This document shows positions 15,667-27,866 of a stretch of DNA of 64,000 nt, piece by piece (position 1 is the stretch's first letter; each line of letters begins with the position of its first letter). Location: contig NZ_JASZYB010000001.1 of NCBI RefSeq assembly GCF_030317205.1, positions 744,001 through 808,000 of the forward strand, written 5' to 3'. The DNA comes from Variovorax sp. J2L1-78. GTDB taxonomy: Bacteria > Pseudomonadota > Gammaproteobacteria > Burkholderiales > Burkholderiaceae_C. The notes beneath the pieces were generated by a model that worked only from the letters and a program-made list of their open reading frames with translations, made no database searches and was not told the origin of the DNA. A program made the translations under genes and the position numbers.

Positions 15667-16575
15667 CTAACTGCGCGCCGCGATGATGGCGTCGCGCGTC
15701 AGCAGCAGCACCTGGTCCTCGCCGGCCGACGTTTCCAGCCACACCGCTTCGAGCGCCGGAAAGGCGGCCTCGAAGTGCGGCCGCTCGTTGCCGATCTCGA
15801 GCACCAGCACGCCTTGTGCATTCATGCGGGCGGGCGCGTCGGCCAGCAACTGGCGGATGAAGTCCATGCCGTCGGTGCCTCCGGCTGCGTTGCCCGACAG
15901 CGCCAGCGCCGGCTCGGCCTGGTACTCGGCCGGCAGCGCCGCCATGCTGTCGGCGTTGACGTAGGGCGGGTTGCAGAGGATCAGATCCCACGGGCCGGGC
16001 AGGGCGGCCAGGCCATCCGATTCGACCAGCGTGATGCGGCTGTCGAGCGTGTGCCGCGTGACGTTGATCGCCGCCACCTCGAGCGCCTCGGTCGAGATGT
16101 CGGCGGCCGTCACGGTCACGTCCGGATAGGTCATGGCCGCGAGCACCGCCAGGCTGCCGTTGCCGGTGCACAGGTCGAGCACCTGGCGCGTGTGCTCGCC
16201 CAGCCAGTAGTCGATGCTGCCGTCGATCAGCAGCTCGGCGATGAAGCTGCGCGGCACGATGGCGCGCTCGTCGACGTAGAAGGGCACGCCCTGCAGCCAG
16301 GCTTCCTTGGTGAGGTAGGCGGCGGGCTTGCGGGTCAGGATGCGGGTGGCGATCAGCGCGTCGACCCGCGCCTGGTCGCCCAAGGACACGGGGCGGTCGG
16401 CCACCGCATCGAGGTCGTCGAGCGGCAGGCGCAGCTGCCACAACACCAGCCAGGCCGCCTCGTCGAAGGCGTTGTCGGTGCCGTGGCCGAAGGCAACCCC
16501 GGCCTCGTTCAGCTGCTTCGCGCCGGCGTCGATGAGCTGGATGACGGTGCGTGCCTCGTCGCTGGCGGTGCTCAT
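15667..16575 (-). CDS. prmB: Ribosomal protein uL3 glutamine methyltransferase PrmB
   Basis: 302 aa. Residues 130-200 hold the SAM-binding Rossmann motif ([16 protein letters not shown]) and the NPPY signature that defines N5-glutamine methyltransferases. The N-terminal helical domain (first 95 residues) is typical of the PrmB/HemK group, and the features around [24 protein letters not shown] favour PrmB over PrmC. It methylates a glutamine in ribosomal protein L3. It overlaps dapE by ATGA (16572-16575). Confidence 0.9.
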   Translation of the reverse strand: MSTASDEARTVIQLIDAGAKQLNEAGVAFGHGTDNAFDEAAWLVLWQLRLPLDDLDAVADRPVSLGDQARVDALIATRILTRKPAAYLTKEAWLQGVPFYVDERAIVPRSFIAELLIDGSIDYWLGEHTRQVLDLCTGNGSLAVLAAMTYPDVTVTAADISTEALEVAAINVTRHTLDSRITLVESDGLAALPGPWDLILCNPPYVNADSMAALPAEYQAEPALALSGNAAGGTDGMDFIRQLLADAPARMNAQGVLVLEIGNERPHFEAAFPALEAVWLETSAGEDQVLLLTRDAIIAARS

Positions 16576-17753
16576 GCCGCCGCCCGCGCCGTCTGCCGGG
16601 ATTCAAGGGTCTCGATCGCGCGCCGGTAGATGTTCTTCAGCGTGTCGATCGCGTCGACGTCGATGTGCTCGTCGATCTGGTGGATGCTGGCATTGACCGG
16701 GCCGAGCTCGATCACCTGCCGGCAGATCTTGGCGATGAAGCGCGCATCGCTGGTGCCGCCGCTGGTCGAGAGTTCGGTCGTGAGGCCGGTTTCGGCCTGG
16801 ATGGCTTGCTGCACCGCGTCGACCAGCTCGGCCGGCTGCGTGAGGAAGGGCAGGCCGCCGATGGTCCAGGCGAGCGTGTGGTCGAGCCCGTGCGCATCGA
16901 GCACGGCCCGCACGCGCTGCTGCAGCGATTCGGGCGTGGATTCGGTCGAGAAGCGGAAGTTGAAGTCGATCACCGCGCTGCCCGGGATCACGTTGCTGGC
17001 GCCGGTGCCCGCGTGGATGTTGCTGACCTGCCAGCTGGTCGGCTGGAAGAAGGCATTGCCCGCGTCCCAGCCGCCGGCCGCGTTGATGGCGACCAGTTCG
17101 GCCAGCGCCGGCGCGAAGGCGTGCACCGGGTTCTTCGCCAGGTGAGGGTAGGCGATGTGGCCCTGCACGCCGTGGACCGTGAGCCTGCCGCTCATCGTGC
17201 CGCGGCGTCCGTTCTTGATCATGTCGCCGCAGCGCTCGACCGAGGTCGGCTCGCCGACGATGCAGTAGTCGACCGCCTCGCCGCGCGCAGCCAGCGTGTT
17301 GCACACGACGACGGTGCCGTCGACGCCGGGGCCTTCCTCGTCGCTGGTCAGCAGCAGCGCCAGCGTGAGCCGCGGGTCGGGCGTGCCCGCCAGGAATTCC
17401 TCGATCGCCACCACGAAGGCGGCGAGCGAAGCTTTCATGTCGCAGGCGCCGCGACCGTACAGCTTGCCGCCACGGTGCGTGGGGGTGAAGGGCGGGCTGG
17501 TCCACTGGTCGAGCGGGCCGGTCGGCACCACGTCGGTGTGGCCGGCGAAGACCAGCGTCTTGCCGCCAGCCGTGCCGGGGCGCACCGCCCACAGGTTGGT
17601 CACGCGGAAATCGGCCGGGCCGCTCTCGATGGTTTCGAGGCGGAAGCCCAGCGCGGCGAGGCGCTCGCCCAGGATCTGCTGGCAGCCGGCGTCGTCGGGC
17701 GTGACCGACGGGCGGGAGATGAGGTGTTCGGCGAGCTGGAGGGTTCGGGACAT
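16572..17753 (-). CDS. dapE: Succinyl-diaminopimelate desuccinylase
   Basis: 393 aa, M20-family dinuclear zinc hydrolase. Ligand motifs are present in order: [38 protein letters not shown] and a C-terminal [11 protein letters not shown]. It hydrolyses N-succinyl-LL-2,6-diaminopimelate to LL-DAP in the succinylase branch of lysine and peptidoglycan precursor synthesis. It starts 10 bp after pilU and overlaps prmB. The other succinylase-branch genes (dapC, dapD) lie just upstream but in a separate transcription unit. Confidence 0.95.
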   Translation of the reverse strand: MSRTLQLAEHLISRPSVTPDDAGCQQILGERLAALGFRLETIESGPADFRVTNLWAVRPGTAGGKTLVFAGHTDVVPTGPLDQWTSPPFTPTHRGGKLYGRGACDMKASLAAFVVAIEEFLAGTPDPRLTLALLLTSDEEGPGVDGTVVVCNTLAARGEAVDYCIVGEPTSVERCGDMIKNGRRGTMSGRLTVHGVQGHIAYPHLAKNPVHAFAPALAELVAINAAGGWDAGNAFFQPTSWQVSNIHAGTGASNVIPGSAVIDFNFRFSTESTPESLQQRVRAVLDAHGLDHTLAWTIGGLPFLTQPAELVDAVQQAIQAETGLTTELSTSGGTSDARFIAKICRQVIELGPVNASIHQIDEHIDVDAIDTLKNIYRRAIETLESRQTARAAA

Positions 17754-17763
17754 CTTCGAAGGA

Positions 17764-18915
17764 TCAGTGGCGCACGTCGAGCGTGATATCGGTGAAGCTG
17801 GGTTCTTCTTCCTGTGCCATCAGCGCGCGCTCTTCGTCGCGCTTGGTGGGCGCTGCCTGGCGGTTCTGCAGGCGCCACATCAGGTTGGTGGGTGAATCGG
17901 CCTGCGACAGGCCTTCCTCGCGGGTCACACGGCCCTCGGTCACGAGCTGGGCGATGTCTTCCTCGAAGGTCTGCGAGCCCTCGGCCATCGATTGCTCCAT
18001 CGCCTCCTTGACGGCGGAGAAGTCGCCTTTCTCGATCATCTCGGCGATGAGCGCGGTGTTCAGCAGCACCTCCATGGCCGGCCAGCGTTCGCCTTTGGGC
18101 GTGCGCAGCAGGCGCTGCGCGACGATGGCGCGCAACGCGCCGGCCAGGTCGCCCAGCAGCGTGGGCCGCACCTCGACCGGGTAGAAGCTCAGGATGCGGT
18201 TGAGCGCGCGGTAGCTGTTGTTGGCGTGCAGCGTGGCCACGCACAGGTGGCCCGACTGCGCATAGGCGATGGCGGCGGTCATGGTCTCGCGGTCGCGGAT
18301 CTCGCCGATCTGGATCACGTCGGGGGCCTGGCGCAGCGCATTCTTCAGCGCGACCTGCAGCGACTGCGTATCGCTGCCCACGTCGCGCTGGTTCACCATC
18401 GACTTCTTGTTGGTGTAGGTGAACTCGATCGGCTCCTCGACGGTGAGGATGTGGCCCGACGCGTTTTCGTTGCGGTAGTCGAGCATCGACGCGAGCGTGG
18501 TCGACTTGCCGACGCCGGTGGCGCCCACCATCAGGATCAACCCGCGCCGCTCCATGATGAGTGTCTTCAGGATGTCCGGCAGGTGAAGCTCGTCGAAGGA
18601 CGGGATGGTCAGCGCGATGTGCCGCACCACCACCGCGTAGCTCCCGCGCTGGCGCATCGCGCTGATTCGGAAGTTGCCGGCGCCCTCGAGCTGGATCGCC
18701 ATGTTGAGCTCGCCGGTGCGTTCGAGCTCGGCGATGCGGCTCTGGTGCACCACTTCCGCCAGCAGGCCCAGCGGCGCCTCGGGCGGCAGCACCTGTGCAT
18801 TGATGGGGAGGCAGTTGCCGTTGATGCGGATCAGCGCCGGGGAGTGGGCCGAGAGGTAGATGTCGGAGGCCTTGCGCTCCGCCATCAGTCGAAGGATGCG
18901 TTCCATCGTGCTCAT
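17764..18915 (-). CDS. pilU: Type IV pilus retraction ATPase PilU
   Basis: 383 aa, PilT/PilU family. Walker [10 protein letters not shown] at residues 131-139; Asp box and Walker B region [16 protein letters not shown]; His box [17 protein letters not shown]. The long C-terminal tail after the ATPase core (acidic, about 60 residues) and the sequence match PilU rather than PilT. It helps power pilus retraction with PilT at the inner membrane. It stands alone, without pilT or other pil genes in the window, and leads the dapE operon. A terminator separates it from dapD. Confidence 0.9.
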   Translation of the reverse strand: MSTMERILRLMAERKASDIYLSAHSPALIRINGNCLPINAQVLPPEAPLGLLAEVVHQSRIAELERTGELNMAIQLEGAGNFRISAMRQRGSYAVVVRHIALTIPSFDELHLPDILKTLIMERRGLILMVGATGVGKSTTLASMLDYRNENASGHILTVEEPIEFTYTNKKSMVNQRDVGSDTQSLQVALKNALRQAPDVIQIGEIRDRETMTAAIAYAQSGHLCVATLHANNSYRALNRILSFYPVEVRPTLLGDLAGALRAIVAQRLLRTPKGERWPAMEVLLNTALIAEMIEKGDFSAVKEAMEQSMAEGSQTFEEDIAQLVTEGRVTREEGLSQADSPTNLMWRLQNRQAAPTKRDEERALMAQEEEPSFTDITLDVRH

Positions 18916-18948
18916 CGTTCTCTCACTCCTCGGGCTGTTCTGATGCTG

Positions 18949-18973
18949 AAAAAAGACCGCCTGGCGGGCGGTC
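18949..18973 (-). terminator. Rho-independent terminator after dapD
   Basis: On the minus strand a 7-bp stem GACCGCC/GGCGGTC with a 5-base loop is followed directly by six T residues. It lies 9 bp after the dapD stop and 34 bp before the pilU start, so it ends the argA-dapC-dapD transcript and implies a separate promoter for pilU. Confidence 0.85.
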
Positions 18974-18981
18974 GGGGCAGG

Positions 18982-19806
18982 TCAGTCGCGCAGCAGGTCG
19001 TTCAGGCTGGTGGTCGAGCGCGTCTTGGCGTCGACCTTCTTCATGATGATGGCTGCGTAGGTGCTGTATTTGCCGCCCGGCTTGGGCAGGTTGCCGGCCA
19101 CCACCACTGAGCCGGCGGGCACGCGGCCGTAGCTCACGGAGTCGGTCGCGCGGTCGTAGATCGGCGTGCTCTGGCCGATGAACACGCCCATCGACAGCAC
19201 CGAGTTCTCTTCAATCACCACGCCTTCGACCACTTCGGAGCGCGCACCGATGAAGCAGTTGTCTTCGATGATGGTCGGGCCGGCCTGCAGCGGCTCCAGC
19301 ACGCCGCCGATGCCGACGCCGCCCGACAGGTGGCAGTTGGCTCCGATCTGCGCGCACGAGCCCACCGTGGCCCAGGTGTCGACCATGGTGCCTTCGCCCA
19401 CGTAGGCGCCGATGTTCACGTAGCTGGGCATCAGGATCGCGCCCTTGGCGATGTAGCTGCCGCGGCGCGCCACGGCCGGCGGCACGATGCGCACGCCGGA
19501 TTCCTTCAGTTCGGCGGCCGACAGGTGCGAGAACTTGGTCGGCACCTTGTCGTAGAAGCCGAGCGAGCCGGCCTGGATCTGTTCGTTGTCCTTCAGGCGG
19601 AATGACAGCAGCACCGCCTTCTTGATCCACTGGTGCACGGTCCACTGGCCGACGGATTCGCGGGTGGCCACGCGCAGCGTGCCGTTGTTGAGTTCGGCGA
19701 TCACGTGCTCGACCGCTTCGCGCACTTCGGCGGAGGCCTGGGCGGGCGAGAGGTTGGCGCGGTCTTCCCACGCGGCGTCGATGGTCTGCTGGAGTTGTTG
19801 GGTCAT
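18982..19806 (-). CDS. dapD: Tetrahydrodipicolinate N-succinyltransferase
   Basis: 274 aa, the usual length. A left-handed parallel beta-helix region of hexapeptide repeats spans about residues 110-220 (for example [34 protein letters not shown]). The N-terminal helical domain matches DapD. It transfers succinyl from succinyl-CoA to tetrahydrodipicolinate, the first step of the succinylase branch to DAP and lysine. The start codon overlaps the dapC stop (19803-19806, ATGA), so the two are coupled. Confidence 0.95.
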   Translation of the reverse strand: MTQQLQQTIDAAWEDRANLSPAQASAEVREAVEHVIAELNNGTLRVATRESVGQWTVHQWIKKAVLLSFRLKDNEQIQAGSLGFYDKVPTKFSHLSAAELKESGVRIVPPAVARRGSYIAKGAILMPSYVNIGAYVGEGTMVDTWATVGSCAQIGANCHLSGGVGIGGVLEPLQAGPTIIEDNCFIGARSEVVEGVVIEENSVLSMGVFIGQSTPIYDRATDSVSYGRVPAGSVVVAGNLPKPGGKYSTYAAIIMKKVDAKTRSTTSLNDLLRD

Positions 19807-21014
19807 GAAAGGGCTCGGTTCTGGATGAAATCAACGATGCGGCGGGCGGCTTCGGTGCACTCGTCGGTGCCGGCCACGAGAGCCATGCGGACGCGGCCAC
19901 GGCCAGGGTTGGTGCCGCCGACCTCGCGCGCCAGGAAGCTGCCGGGCAGCACCGTCACATTGTATTGAGCGTAGAGCGCGCGGGCGAAGGCCTGGTCGTC
20001 GCCGTTCCATGCCGCGGGCACGCCGGCCCACAGGTAGAAGGCCGCATCGGGCAGACGCACGTCCATCACGGCCTCGAGCATCGGCGTGACGGCCGCGAAC
20101 TTGGCGCGGTACATCGCGCGGTTCTCGACCACGTGCGCCTCGTCACCCCAGGCCGCGATGCTCGCGGCCGCCACCGCGCCGCCCATGGCGCTGCCGTGGT
20201 AGGTGCGGTAGAGCAGGAAGGCCTTGATGATCTCGGCATCGCCGGCGACGAAGCCGCTGCGCAGGCCCGGCACGTTGCTGCGCTTGGACAGCGAGGTCAG
20301 CATGACCAGATTCTTGAAATCGGTGCGGCCGAGCTGCGTCGCGGCTTCCAGGCCGCCCAGCGGCGGCTCGTCGCGGAAGTAGATCTCGCTGTAGCACTCG
20401 TCGGAGGCGATCACGAAGCCGTAGCGGTCCGACAGCGCGAAGAGCTTGCGCCATTCGTCCAGCGGCATCACGGCGCCGGTCGGGTTGCCCGGCGAGCAGA
20501 CGAAGATCAGCTGCGTGCGGGCCCAGACGGCTTCCGGCACGCTGTCCCAGTCGACCGCGAAGTTGCGCTCGGGCACGCTCGGCACGTAGACGATCTCGGC
20601 GCCGGCGAGCAGCGTGGAGCCTTCGTAGATTTGATAGAACGGATCGGGCGAGATCACCACCGGTGGCACCGGGCCGCTCGGATCGACCACCGTCTGCGTC
20701 AAGGCGAACAGCGCCTCGCGGGACCCGTTGACCGGCAGCACCTGCGTGGCGGCGTCGACCGCGACGCCGTAGCGGCGCTGCAGCCAGCCGGTGAAGGCTT
20801 CGCGCAGTTTGATGTCACCGGCCGTGGCAGGGTAGGCCTCCAGGCCCGCGAGCCCGTCGGTCAGGGCCTGGCGGATGAAAGCCGGCGTCGGGTGCTTGGG
20901 TTCGCCGATGCCGAGGCTGATCGGCTTGAAGTCGGCGTTGGGCGTGACGCCCGCGAAGAGCTTGCGCAGCCGCTCGAAGGGGTAGGGCTGCAGCTTGGCG
21001 AGGAGCGGATTCAT
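19803..21014 (-). CDS. dapC: Succinyldiaminopimelate transaminase
   Basis: 403 aa, class I/II PLP aminotransferase. The Schiff-base Lys is in [15 protein letters not shown]; other signatures are SPGNPTGAV and [10 protein letters not shown]. The order argA-dapC-dapD and the DapC-type N-terminus ([18 protein letters not shown]) identify it as the transaminase producing N-succinyl-LL-DAP. It starts 6 bp after the argA stop, overlaps dapD, and so belongs to one operon with both. Confidence 0.93.
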   Translation of the reverse strand: MNPLLAKLQPYPFERLRKLFAGVTPNADFKPISLGIGEPKHPTPAFIRQALTDGLAGLEAYPATAGDIKLREAFTGWLQRRYGVAVDAATQVLPVNGSREALFALTQTVVDPSGPVPPVVISPDPFYQIYEGSTLLAGAEIVYVPSVPERNFAVDWDSVPEAVWARTQLIFVCSPGNPTGAVMPLDEWRKLFALSDRYGFVIASDECYSEIYFRDEPPLGGLEAATQLGRTDFKNLVMLTSLSKRSNVPGLRSGFVAGDAEIIKAFLLYRTYHGSAMGGAVAAASIAAWGDEAHVVENRAMYRAKFAAVTPMLEAVMDVRLPDAAFYLWAGVPAAWNGDDQAFARALYAQYNVTVLPGSFLAREVGGTNPGRGRVRMALVAGTDECTEAARRIVDFIQNRALS

Positions 21015-21020
21015 GGTGGC

Positions 21021-22370
<1,350 letters not shown>

Positions 22371-22442
22371 GCGGGCAGGGTGGCAGGGGGCGGGCGGTGC
22401 GCCGGTGGGGACGGGCGGGGATAATTCGCGATTCTCTCCGAT

Positions 22443-25400
22443 GTGCCCCGTGCCCGACCGCCTGTCTTGTCCGCTACCGACCACCCCACGCCGCCCCAGA
22501 TCGCGCTGAAGATCGAATTTCCCGAGTCGCTGCCCGTTTCCGCGCGGCGCGACGAGATCGCCGAGGCCATTTCCAGGAACCAGGTCGTCATCGTCTGCGG
22601 CGAAACCGGCTCGGGCAAGACCACGCAGTTGCCTAAGATCGCGTTGCTGCTGGGTCGCGGCAAGCTGGGCAAGCCGCCGGGGCAGGGCAAGCTGATCGGC
22701 CACACGCAGCCGCGCCGCATCGCGGCCAGTTCGGTGGCCAAGCGCATCGCCGAGGAGCTGAAGACGCCCTTGGGCGAGGTGGTCGGCTTCAAGGTGCGCT
22801 TCCAGGACCGGCTCAGCCGCGACGCCTCGGTCAAGCTGATGACCGACGGCATCCTGCTGGCCGAGACGCAGACCGACCCGCTGCTCAAGGCCTACGACAC
22901 GATCATCATCGACGAGGCGCACGAGCGCTCGCTGAACATCGACTTCCTGCTGGGCTACCTGCGCGAGATCCTGCCGCGCCGGCCGGACCTCAAGGTGATC
23001 GTGACCTCGGCGACCATCGACGCCGACCGCTTCGCCACGCACTTCGCATCGCGCAACGGTCCTGCGCCCATCATCTACGTCTCGGGCCGCACCTTTCCGG
23101 TCGAGCAGCGCTACCGGCCCTTCGAGGAATCGCGCGAATACGACCTGAACGACGCCATCGCCGACGGCGTCGACGAACTCTGGCGCGATCCGCACAACGG
23201 CGGCGATATCCTGGTCTTTTTGCCGGGTGAGCGCGAGATCCGCGAGGCGGCCGACCACCTACGCAAGCACCTGGCGCAGCAGCCGGTGATGCGCAATGCC
23301 GAGGTGCTGCCGCTGTTCGCGCGGCTGTCGCCCGCCGAGCAGGACCGCATCTTCGAAGGCCACACCGGCCGCCGCGTGGTGCTCGCCACCAACGTGGCCG
23401 AAACCTCGCTGACGGTGCCCGGCACGCGCTATGTGATCGACACCGGCACGGCGCGGGTCAAGCGCTATTCCTTCCGCAGCAAGGTCGAGCAGTTGCTGGT
23501 CGAGCCGATCAGCCAGGCCGCGGCCAACCAGCGTGCCGGCCGGTGCGGGCGGGTGGCCAACGGCATCTGCATCCGGCTGTACGACGAGAAGGACTTCCTG
23601 GGGCGACCGCGTTTCACCGACCCGGAGATCCTGCGCTCGTCGCTCGCTGGCGTCATCCTGCGGATGAAATCGCTGCACTTGGGCGATGTGGCACGCTTTC
23701 CGTTCCTGGAGGCGCCCGCGCCGCGCGCGATCGCCGACGGCTACCAGTTGCTCAACGAGCTGGGCGCGGTGGACGATGCGAACGAGCTGACGCCGATTGG
23801 CCAGGAACTGGCCAAACTGCCGCTCGACCCGCGCGTGGGTCGGATGATCCTGGAGGCGCGCTCGCGCGGTGCGCTGGAGGAGGTGCTGGTCATCGCCTCG
23901 GCCCTGTCGGTGCAGGACGTGCGCGACCGGCCCATGGAGGCGCAGCAGCAGGCCGACCAGGCGCATGCCAAGTTCGACGACGACAAGAGCGAATTCAGTG
24001 GCTACCTGACGCTGTGGAAGTGGATTGCGGACGCGCGTGGCGGCAACGCGCCGCAGACCCGCCGCGAACTGCATGGCGATCCGAAGAAGCGCGCCAACGC
24101 CGCCTTCCTGCCCATCGCGCAGCGCATGGCCGCTGCCGCGCCGGAACCCGTGGCCGAGGCCTTGCCCACGCACAAGATCAGCAACCGCCAGTACGAGCAA
24201 CTGCTGCGGCAGAACTTCATCAACATCCGGCGGCTGCGCGAATGGCGCGACATCCATTCGCAGCTGCTCACGGTGGTGACTGAGCACAAGTGGCAGCTCA
24301 ACCGTCAGCCCGCCAGCTACGAGGCGCTGCATCTGTCGATGCTTGCCGGCCTGCTGGGCAACGTCGGCTGGAAGATGGAAGACGACGAGGCCTACCTCGG
24401 CGCGCGCGGCATCAAGTTCTACCGGCACCCGGGCGCACACCTGCGCAAGAAGCCGGGCCGCTGGATCGTCGCGGCCGAGCTGGTCGAGACCACGCGACTG
24501 TTCGGACGCGGCATCGCCAACATCGAGCCGCAGTGGCTGGAAGAGGTCGCCGGCCACCTGCTGAAGAAGCAGCTGCTCGACCCGCACTGGGAGAAGAAGG
24601 GCGCGCAGGTCACCGCGCTGGAGCGCGCCACGCTCTACGGGCTGGTCGTGTACAGCGGTCGCCGCGTTGATTTCACCAAGGTCGACCCGGTGGCAGCGCG
24701 CGAGATCTTCATCCGCGAAGCGCTGGTCGGCGGGCAATGGGAAAGCAAGTACCCCTTCCTCGCCGCCAACCGCAAGCTGGTGAAGGAGGTCGAGGGCCTC
24801 GAGCACAAGGCGCGCCGGCAAGACGTGCTGGTTGACGACGAGCTGATCTATGCCTTCTACGACGCGCAACTGCCGCCCGATGCGGCGAGCGGCGCCGCCT
24901 TCGAGCATTGGTACAAGGAGCAGTCGCGCGCCCAGCCCCGGCTGCTGTACCTGACGCGCGAGGAGCTGATGCGCCACCAGGCGGCGGGCATCACGACGCA
25001 GTCGTTCCCGCCGACGATCCGGCTGGGCGGCGTCGATTGCATTGCCACCTACCTTCACGAGCCCGGCGATGCGAAGGACGGCCTCACCGTCACCGTGCCG
25101 CTCTTCGTGCTGAACCAGGTGAGCGAGGAGCGCTGCGAGTGGCTCGTCACCGGCATGCTCAAGGACAAGATCCAGGCGCTGCTCAAGAGCCTGCCGCAGC
25201 GTCCGCGCTCGCGGCTGGTGCCGCTGCCCGAATCGGCGACGAAGCTGGCCGAGGCGCTGTCGGCGCCCGAGGTCTTCGGTGCGGGTTCGCTGACCGATGT
25301 GCTGCTCAAGCGCGTGCGCGACCAGACCAGCATCGACGTGAAGCGCGCCGACTTCAAGCTTGACATGCTGCCGCCGCACCTGTTCATGAACCTGCGCGTG

Positions 25401-26456
25401 GTCGACGAACACGGCCGCCAGCTCGGGATGGGGCGCAACCTCGGCGCGCTGAAGGCCGAGCTCGGCACGCAGGCGCGTGGCGCGTTCCAGGCGCTGGCTG
25501 GGCTCAACGTGCGGGCGACGCCCGCGGCTGTGCCTGCCGATGCGCCCAAGGTCGCGAACGCCCGGCGCCCGGCAAGCGCAGCGCCCTCGGCCCCCGCGCT
25601 GCCGGCCGGCGCCCGCTACACGGCCTGGACCTTCGGCGAGCTGCCGGAACTGATGGAAGTGCGCCGCGGCGCCCAGTCGCTCATCGGCTTCCCGGCGCTG
25701 GTCGACGGCGGCGACGCCGTGGGCATCGAGGTCTTCGACGAGCCGGCCGTGGCTGCCGCCAAGCACCGCGCCGGCCTGCGCCGCCTGTTCGCGCTGCAGA
25801 TCAAGGACGCGCTGAAGTACCTCGAGAAGAACATCCCCGACCTGCAGAAGATGGCCGTTGCCTACATGCCGCTCGGTACCGCCGACGAATTGCGGGCGCA
25901 GATCGTCGACGTCGCGCTCGACCGTGCCTTCCTGCAGGAGCCGCTGCCGACCGACGAGTTCGCCTTCAAGAAGCGCATTGAGGAAGGCCGCGGACGGCTC
26001 ACGCTCATCGCCAACGAGGTGGCACGGCTGGCCGGCGTGATCCTGGTGGAGTACGCCGTGGCGGTGCGCAAGATCAAGGACACGAAGATCCAGCCCGATG
26101 CCACGGCCGATGCGTCGCAACAGCTGCAGCGGCTCGTCGGCAAGCGCTTCATCGCCGATACGCCCTGGCCGCAGCTGCAGCATTTCGCGCGCTACCTGAA
26201 GGCGATCACCGCGCGTCTGGACAAGCTGCGCGCCGATCCGGCCCGCGATGCCGCCAAGCTGGCGGAGCTGCGGCCACAGGAGCAGCGCTACTGGCGGCTG
26301 GTGGCCGAGCGCAAGGGCGTGGTGGATGAGCGGATGCTGGAATTCCGCTGGCTGCTCGAGGAGCTGCGCGTGAGTTTCTTCGCGCAGGAGCTGCGCACGC
26401 CACAGCCGGTGAGCGTGAAGCGGCTGGACAAGGCCTGGGCGCAGCTTCAGGCCTGA
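22443..26456 (+). CDS. hrpA: ATP-dependent RNA helicase HrpA
   Basis: 1337 aa, in the usual size range for HrpA. DEAH-box helicase core: motif I GETGSGKTT, motif Ia TQPRRIAA, motif II DEAHERSL, motif III TSATIDA, and motif VI QRAGRCGR. These are followed by the HA2 and OB-like regions and a long C-terminal domain of about 700 residues typical of HrpA. HrpA acts on ribosomal and messenger RNA, including rescue of stalled ribosomes in E. coli. The start is taken at GTG 22443; no strong binding site is visible, and a slightly later start cannot be excluded. Confidence 0.92.
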   Translation: MPRARPPVLSATDHPTPPQIALKIEFPESLPVSARRDEIAEAISRNQVVIVCGETGSGKTTQLPKIALLLGRGKLGKPPGQGKLIGHTQPRRIAASSVAKRIAEELKTPLGEVVGFKVRFQDRLSRDASVKLMTDGILLAETQTDPLLKAYDTIIIDEAHERSLNIDFLLGYLREILPRRPDLKVIVTSATIDADRFATHFASRNGPAPIIYVSGRTFPVEQRYRPFEESREYDLNDAIADGVDELWRDPHNGGDILVFLPGEREIREAADHLRKHLAQQPVMRNAEVLPLFARLSPAEQDRIFEGHTGRRVVLATNVAETSLTVPGTRYVIDTGTARVKRYSFRSKVEQLLVEPISQAAANQRAGRCGRVANGICIRLYDEKDFLGRPRFTDPEILRSSLAGVILRMKSLHLGDVARFPFLEAPAPRAIADGYQLLNELGAVDDANELTPIGQELAKLPLDPRVGRMILEARSRGALEEVLVIASALSVQDVRDRPMEAQQQADQAHAKFDDDKSEFSGYLTLWKWIADARGGNAPQTRRELHGDPKKRANAAFLPIAQRMAAAAPEPVAEALPTHKISNRQYEQLLRQNFINIRRLREWRDIHSQLLTVVTEHKWQLNRQPASYEALHLSMLAGLLGNVGWKMEDDEAYLGARGIKFYRHPGAHLRKKPGRWIVAAELVETTRLFGRGIANIEPQWLEEVAGHLLKKQLLDPHWEKKGAQVTALERATLYGLVVYSGRRVDFTKVDPVAAREIFIREALVGGQWESKYPFLAANRKLVKEVEGLEHKARRQDVLVDDELIYAFYDAQLPPDAASGAAFEHWYKEQSRAQPRLLYLTREELMRHQAAGITTQSFPPTIRLGGVDCIATYLHEPGDAKDGLTVTVPLFVLNQVSEERCEWLVTGMLKDKIQALLKSLPQRPRSRLVPLPESATKLAEALSAPEVFGAGSLTDVLLKRVRDQTSIDVKRADFKLDMLPPHLFMNLRVVDEHGRQLGMGRNLGALKAELGTQARGAFQALAGLNVRATPAAVPADAPKVANARRPASAAPSAPALPAGARYTAWTFGELPELMEVRRGAQSLIGFPALVDGGDAVGIEVFDEPAVAAAKHRAGLRRLFALQIKDALKYLEKNIPDLQKMAVAYMPLGTADELRAQIVDVALDRAFLQEPLPTDEFAFKKRIEEGRGRLTLIANEVARLAGVILVEYAVAVRKIKDTKIQPDATADASQQLQRLVGKRFIADTPWPQLQHFARYLKAITARLDKLRADPARDAAKLAELRPQEQRYWRLVAERKGVVDERMLEFRWLLEELRVSFFAQELRTPQPVSVKRLDKAWAQLQA

Positions 26457-26499
26457 GGAATGTCACGGTGGGTGATTCGACGACGGCCGGGTTTCTTGG

Positions 26500-27114
26500 T
26501 CACCACAGGGCCGATACGAGCTGCCAGACGGCAAAGGTGGCCAGCACGGTCGCGCTGCCCAGGCTGATCCGACGTTGCCAACGCGCGTCGAAGCGTTCAC
26601 GAAGGCGGCCGACGATGGTGCTGAGGAAAAGCCACCATGTCGCCGACCCGAGCAGCACGCCCAGCACCATCGTTCCAGGCGCCGTCATCGCAGAGCGGCC
26701 CGCCATCGCGCCAAAGATCGCGACGAACGAGAGGATCGTCGCCGGGTTGGACAGCGTCAGCACGAAGGTGGTGGCGAAGTAGTGCCAGCGGCTGCGCGCT
26801 GTCTCCGAACGCGTCGTGCGCACGGCCACAGGCGCACGCACGAGCTTCCAGGCCATCCACAGGAGGAAGCCCGCGCCGAAGAGTGCAAGTGGTAGGCGCA
26901 CGGCCACCAGCACCTGGATCAACCAGGTCACTCCGAAAGCACCGATCGCGCCGTAGACAGCATCTGCAACGGCGGCGCCCAGGCCGGTTGCGAGGCCTGC
27001 CCGAGGGCCTTGGCCGAGGCTGCGTTGAATGGTCAGTACGCCGATCGGGCCGACCGGTGCGGCGATCGACAAGCCGATCAGCAACGAGGAGACGAAGACT
27101 TCCAGCAATTCCAT
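26500..27114 (-). CDS. LysE/RhtB-family amino-acid exporter
   Basis: 204 aa with six hydrophobic segments and the family pattern near the N-terminus (SIAAPVGPIGVLTIQRSLGQGPRAGLATGLGAAVADAVYG). LysE-type proteins export amino acids or their analogues across the inner membrane. The gene is divergent from an Lrp/AsnC regulator with 93 bp between start codons, the usual arrangement in which the regulator senses the exported amino acid and controls the exporter. The substrate cannot be told from sequence. Confidence 0.88.
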   Translation of the reverse strand: MELLEVFVSSLLIGLSIAAPVGPIGVLTIQRSLGQGPRAGLATGLGAAVADAVYGAIGAFGVTWLIQVLVAVRLPLALFGAGFLLWMAWKLVRAPVAVRTTRSETARSRWHYFATTFVLTLSNPATILSFVAIFGAMAGRSAMTAPGTMVLGVLLGSATWWLFLSTIVGRLRERFDARWQRRISLGSATVLATFAVWQLVSALW

Positions 27115-27207
27115 GCCACCGATCGTAGGCAGGTGGCCTCCTCGATCGAAGTGGATTTTTACGGTGGAGACAAAGGATCGCCGAAAGATCCATGGAAAAT
27201 TCGGCGC

Positions 27208-27666
27208 ATGACCGAAAGCATCCAACTCGACGCCAAAGCCTGGAAGCTGCTCGAAGCCTTGCAGGCCGATGGTCGCGCGCCGCTCAAGACGCTGGCCGAG
27301 GCCGCCGGTCTGTCGATCGCCGCGACCGCCGAGCGTCTCAAGCGCCTGCAGGACGCGGGCGTGATCCGCGGCGTGCAGGCGGACCTCGATCCCGCGAAAG
27401 TCGGCCTGCCGGTTCAGGCCCTCATCGGCATCACGACGGCGCAGCCACACAAGCAGGCGTTGCTCAAGGCACTGCGCGCGCGCGTCGAAGTCCTCGAATG
27501 CCACCACGTCACCGGCGCGGATTCGTACATGATGCGCATCGCCGTGGCGGACATGGCCGCGCTGGAGTCCTTCCTCGGCGACATCAACCGATGGGGCGAA
27601 ACGCGGACCGCGATCGTCATGTCCACGCCCATCCCCCGCCGGGGCATGCGCCGGATGTCCGTCTGA
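27208..27666 (+). CDS. Lrp/AsnC-family transcriptional regulator
   Basis: 152 aa from the ATG at 27208. N-terminal helix-turn-helix (LLEALQADGRAPLKTLAEAAGLSIAATAERLKRLQDAGVI) and C-terminal RAM/ACT-type domain (ALLKALRARVEVLECHHVTGADSYMMRIAVADM). Such proteins form dimers to octamers and respond to amino acids. Divergent from the LysE-type exporter and probably its regulator. A bidirectional hairpin terminator follows beyond a repeat. Confidence 0.88.
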   Translation: MTESIQLDAKAWKLLEALQADGRAPLKTLAEAAGLSIAATAERLKRLQDAGVIRGVQADLDPAKVGLPVQALIGITTAQPHKQALLKALRARVEVLECHHVTGADSYMMRIAVADMAALESFLGDINRWGETRTAIVMSTPIPRRGMRRMSV

Positions 27667-27667
27667 G

Positions 27668-27817
27668 ATGAAACCCACCCCCGATGCGCCTGCGGCGCCT
27701 CCCCCTCAAGGGGGCGCACCTGGCGGCCTGGCAAAGCCAGTTCCGCGGGTGCCCTGGCATCCGGCCGCGCCGGTTTCATCGACTGCGGGTGGCGCGCCAG
27801 CGCAATGGATAACTGAC
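27668..27817 (+). repeat. Interspersed about 150-bp repeat, copy B
   Basis: Partner of the inverted copy at 11796-11940. Shared landmarks in order: ATGAA.CCCACCCCCGATGCG, CTGCGGCGCC, GGGGGCGCACC, GGCCTGGCAAAGCCAGTTCC, GTGCCCTGG, GGTTTCATCG.CTGCGGGT, GCGCAATGGAT.ACTGAC. It starts directly after the lrp stop and ends before the terminator. An open frame through it is not considered a gene because the repeat recurs in the other orientation without coding context. Confidence 0.75.
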
Positions 27818-27820
27818 ATG

Positions 27821-27845
27821 AAAAAACCCGCCGAAGCGGGTTTTT
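27821..27845. terminator. Bidirectional rho-independent terminator
   Basis: AAAAAACCCGC-CGAA-GCGGGTTTTT: a CCCGC/GCGGG stem with a CGAA loop flanked by an A-run and a T-run, so it can act on both strands. It lies between the convergent lrp-type gene (plus) and the DUF3309 gene (minus). Confidence 0.85.
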
Positions 27846-27866
27846 CCGTGGGCGGTGAGTGCGCCT

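Noticed and set aside
11831..16629. Long plus-strand open frames opposite the ABC-F and M14 genes (over 700 codons each)
   Set aside because: They are complements of well-conserved genes in GC-rich DNA; their compositions (Gly/Arg/His-rich, Ala/Gly/Arg/His repeats) and lack of motifs show they are shadows.
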